From contig NC_091002.1 of assembly GCF_041146395.1 (NCBI RefSeq), positions 6,504,501-6,568,500 on the forward strand: 64,000 bases of DNA. Direction: 5' to 3'. Both the position numbers and the translations under genes were made by a program. The stretch is from Eulemur rufifrons (lineage: Eukaryota; Chordata; Mammalia; Primates; Lemuridae). Each line of letters opens with the position of its first letter. Within the stretch, counting starts at the first letter, position 1. The notes under the pieces are model-generated. The model was not told the origin of the DNA. It was given only the letters and a program-made list of their open reading frames with translations, and made no database searches. Of this stretch, positions 61,001-64,000 are shown piece by piece.

Positions 61001-62221
61001 CCCCACCAAGGGACACCACCCCCACCACCCAACAGAGCAGAAAGAGGCCAAAGGGCTGTCTCCTGCAGCCTCTGCTTAGCAATAGTCACCAAAACTCCTC
61101 AAGGGTCAGCCAGAGCCGAATGAAGCAGAACAGGCAGAAATAGCAAAAACTGGCAAAAAAAATCCTCGAGCCAGGGCTGTTCAAGAGGAAACAGCTCCAG
61201 CATCATGATTTGAGAAGTAGATCTGCAAAGCCTGTCAGAAGGTGGCCCACAGGAAGACAGCTATGAAGCAACAGAGAAAAGGGAGAAAGCAGGCGGAATG
61301 CGTCAAACAGTCACGGAACAACACTATTTAAGATAACGTCAATAAAAAGGATTAGAAGTGAATGTTAAAAATTATAGCAGTAAAGTATTAAGTTTATGGT
61401 GCATTTCATCTCTATTTACCAATATCTAATGAAATACCAATTCCATACTTTAAGCTCATTCTACTTTCAATCAGCCTTTCGTTATATAAAAATCAGGTCA
61501 GGTCCCTGAGCGGTCCCTGTAGGTCCAGGCCTGCCCCTCCAGCAAGGCCCCTCCACCTAGCTCAGACCTCACTGCCCTGACCAGCCCAGTCAGCTAACAC
61601 CCGCGTGGTCTTCACAGGACCCCTCATCTATCCAGCACTCTCAGAAACGGGATCCCCACTTGGCATCCTCCACGAGGCTGGCATGTCGTTACCCTGTTTG
61701 AGGAAAGTTGAAATACACTGCTGACCCCTGTGACTCCTCCAGGCACAGAACAAAGCAAGTCCTTTCCCTGCAGCTGCTGGGTGGCCCAGCGTGGCCCAGG
61801 ACTGCATGCAGCCCCAGCTGCTTTCTCCTCCTTAGCCACCAAGGCTGCCCCGGCCCCAGCTCCTAAGAGATGGCCCCACACCCCAGGGCTGCGGCCCAGG
61901 AGGGAATGAGCCTCTCCCCCAACACCAGGCCTGCAGAGGGATCTGAGATAGGCAAAGGATTTGGGGGACTGAGGGACTTTGTTACTGCCCTTTGAGTGGG
62001 GGTATGGGAGCTGTGTGGGACCTCCTATTGAGAGAAAGACATAGTCACAGAGAAGAGTGTCAACACATGCAATAAGGACCCTTCTAGAATTCACAGAACA
62101 CAGCTCCAGCCAGTCCTGGGGCATGGGGGGAGGACACAGACCCACCTTGGAAGACCTTCCCAGACCTGTAGTCTCGAGGAGTCTATCTTGGTTTACAAGC
62201 ACAAGAGAAGTGGGGAGTCCT
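58021..62221. other. Unique intronic stretch
   Basis: GC-rich, no exon found. There is a MIR-like tail at 58630-58690 (GCCTGGCACATAGTACATAG), a 34 bp tandem duplication at 60814-60881, and an AT-rich island at 61310-61500 of unknown nature. Confidence 0.45.
60814..60881 (+). repeat. Two-copy 34 bp tandem repeat
   Basis: CACCACACAGAGATAGC-led units at 60814-60847 and 60848-60881 are near-identical at their left halves. Confidence 0.8.
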
Positions 62222-62565
<344 letters not shown>

Positions 62566-62734
62566 AGAAGTGGGGAGTCCTATCAGAACACCCCACTCAC
62601 AAGGACCGGGAGGCCCAAAGCCATGGCACATGGCCAGGTGACCACAGATTCCCCCTGGGCACCACACAGCACACACAGACCCCACCCTCCTCCACAACCC
62701 TCCTTCCGTTTGTCGAGAATCACACAGGGAAAAC

Positions 62735-63310
62735 AGCCAGCAGTTCCTCAAAGAGTTAGACATGAAGTGACCACACGACATAGCAATTCCACTCCTGGCA
62801 ATTTCCCTAAGAGAATGAAGAAAAACATCCACACAAAGACTTGTACAAATGTTCATGGCAGCATTATTCATAATAGCCAAAAAATAAAAACAACCCAAAT
62901 GTCCACCAACAAGTGAATGGATAAAGAAAAGGTGGTCTATCCACATGATGGAATATTATTCAGCCATAAAAATGAAATCTGACACATGCTACGACATGAA
63001 TAAAACCAGAAAGTGAAAGAAGCCAGACACAAAAGGCCCCATAGTGTAGGATTCCTTTCATATAAAATGTCCAGAATAGGCAAATCCACAGACAGAAAGC
63101 AGATGAGAGGTTACTAGGGGCTGGGAGAAAGGGAGTGGGCAGTGATTGCATAATGGATACAGATGTCTACATGGGATCATGAAAAAGTTTTGAAACTAGA
63201 GAAAGCTGATGGTTGCAGAACATTGTGAATACATTAAACATCACTGAATTGCTCACTTTAAAATAGTTAACTGTATGTTCTATGAATTTCTCTTCAATTT
63301 CCTAAAGACT
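62735..63310 (+). repeat. L1 3' end
   Basis: GGCAGCATTATTCATAATAG, ATGGAATATTATTCAGCCAT, AGGTTACTAGGGGCTGGGAG and CACTTTAAAATAGTTAACTG are classic L1M 3' phrases in order. Confidence 0.88.
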
Positions 63311-63313
63311 AAA

Positions 63314-63333
63314 ATAATATATATTTATATATA

Positions 63334-63366
<33 letters not shown>
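63314..63366 (+). repeat. (TA)n/(TG)n microsatellite
   Basis: AT-dinucleotide run with an internal GTGTGTGT, growing from the A/T-rich tail of the preceding L1. Confidence 0.95.
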
Positions 63367-64000
63367 GGTAACAACAAAAAAGAACCATAACAAGCCCCGT
63401 CAACAAGCAGAATTTGTGCCCGAGGTGAGCCCCAGATACCTCCAGATTGGTGGCCCTGGGGAGAGAGGTGCTGGGCCATGGGCACAGGTCCCAGCCGAGT
63501 CTGGGTCCTTCTGGGGAGAAGCCACATGGCTTCCCACTGTCTCACGCACAGTGCTGTGAAGGGAAGGTGGATGACGTTACCCATGTGGCACTGCCACCTA
63601 CTTTTCAGTCTTCTCCCCATGGTGAGTGTCCAGGCAGGGCTTCCAACCCAACAGTCCTTAGCTGTTCTAGAATAGCCCGGAGCACACCAATTGGACCAAG
63701 TTTGATAAGACAAATGGGACGTCCTCAGAGTTCAAACCCTGTGGGAGGCTGCGTACCGACCATCAATCAGTCTATTGATAGGTGAACACAGCATCCTTGC
63801 ATTTTCCCGTCATTCACTGGTGACCTTGGGTGTGAGGCTAAGCAGGATGGGGTGTGGGGTCTGAGGAGTCCCTGGAAATGTGCCCCCCGCCCCAGCCACA
63901 TGGCTGAGCTGTAACTTTGGGTGGGCTGGGTCAGGCTCTGAGATCCACAGGCCCAGGGAAGCCCCATAGGTCTTGGTCAGAGGGAGGGGCCAGTGCCTAG
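63367..64000. other. Unique intronic stretch at window end
   Basis: GC-rich, no recognised exon or repeat. Confidence 0.4.

Overview
This is a mammalian, primate-type genomic window. It holds six internal coding exons of one gene on the minus strand, spread through long introns full of interspersed repeats. The five least diverged Alu copies carry an expanded middle linker (AGAAATTATATGGACAGC-type) and a GGCTGACGCCACGGCACTCA-type right arm. I know these features from strepsirrhine (lemur/loris) Alu elements, so the source is most likely a lemur-lineage primate. The Alu inference is strong; the exact species cannot be read from the sequence.

The gene is ZFYVE28 (LST2, lateral signaling target 2 homolog), an endosomal FYVE-domain regulator of EGFR signalling. 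Read right to left, exons lie at 24229-24369, 14642-14779, 13006-13208, 11674-11763, 9259-9348 and 4019-4120. All have AG acceptors, GT donors and matching phases. Together they encode 254 complete residues plus the first two bases of the next codon, matching residues 14 to about 268 of the human protein as I remember it. The first coding exon (about 13 residues) is not seen and should lie to the right, beyond an intron of more than 39 kb. The exons for the central region and the C-terminal FYVE zinc finger lie to the left of position 1.

Layout: 1-4018 is the start of intron 7 (antisense L1 at the far left). 4121-9258 is intron 6. 9349-11673 is intron 5, with a purine-rich minisatellite of about 1.2 kb split by a young Alu. 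11764-13005 is intron 4 and 13209-14641 is intron 3. 14780-24228 is intron 2, with an 8-bp-TSD hAT (MER1-like) element and a heavily nested old L1 mosaic. 24370-64000 is intron 1 or upstream sequence. It carries a decayed mariner with recognisable TIRs, several Alus, MLT1-like LTRs, many old L1 pieces and long stretches of plain GC-rich unique DNA.

I see no bacterial-type genes, tRNA or rRNA genes, CRISPR arrays, or second protein-coding gene. The many long open frames in GC-rich intron are best read as chance. I found no undescribed multi-gene system. The items most worth checking are the minisatellite, the G-rich tract at the exon 7 donor, the frame-neutral exon structure, the mariner copy, the solo LTR inside the old L1, and some AT-rich islands that could be conserved non-coding DNA.
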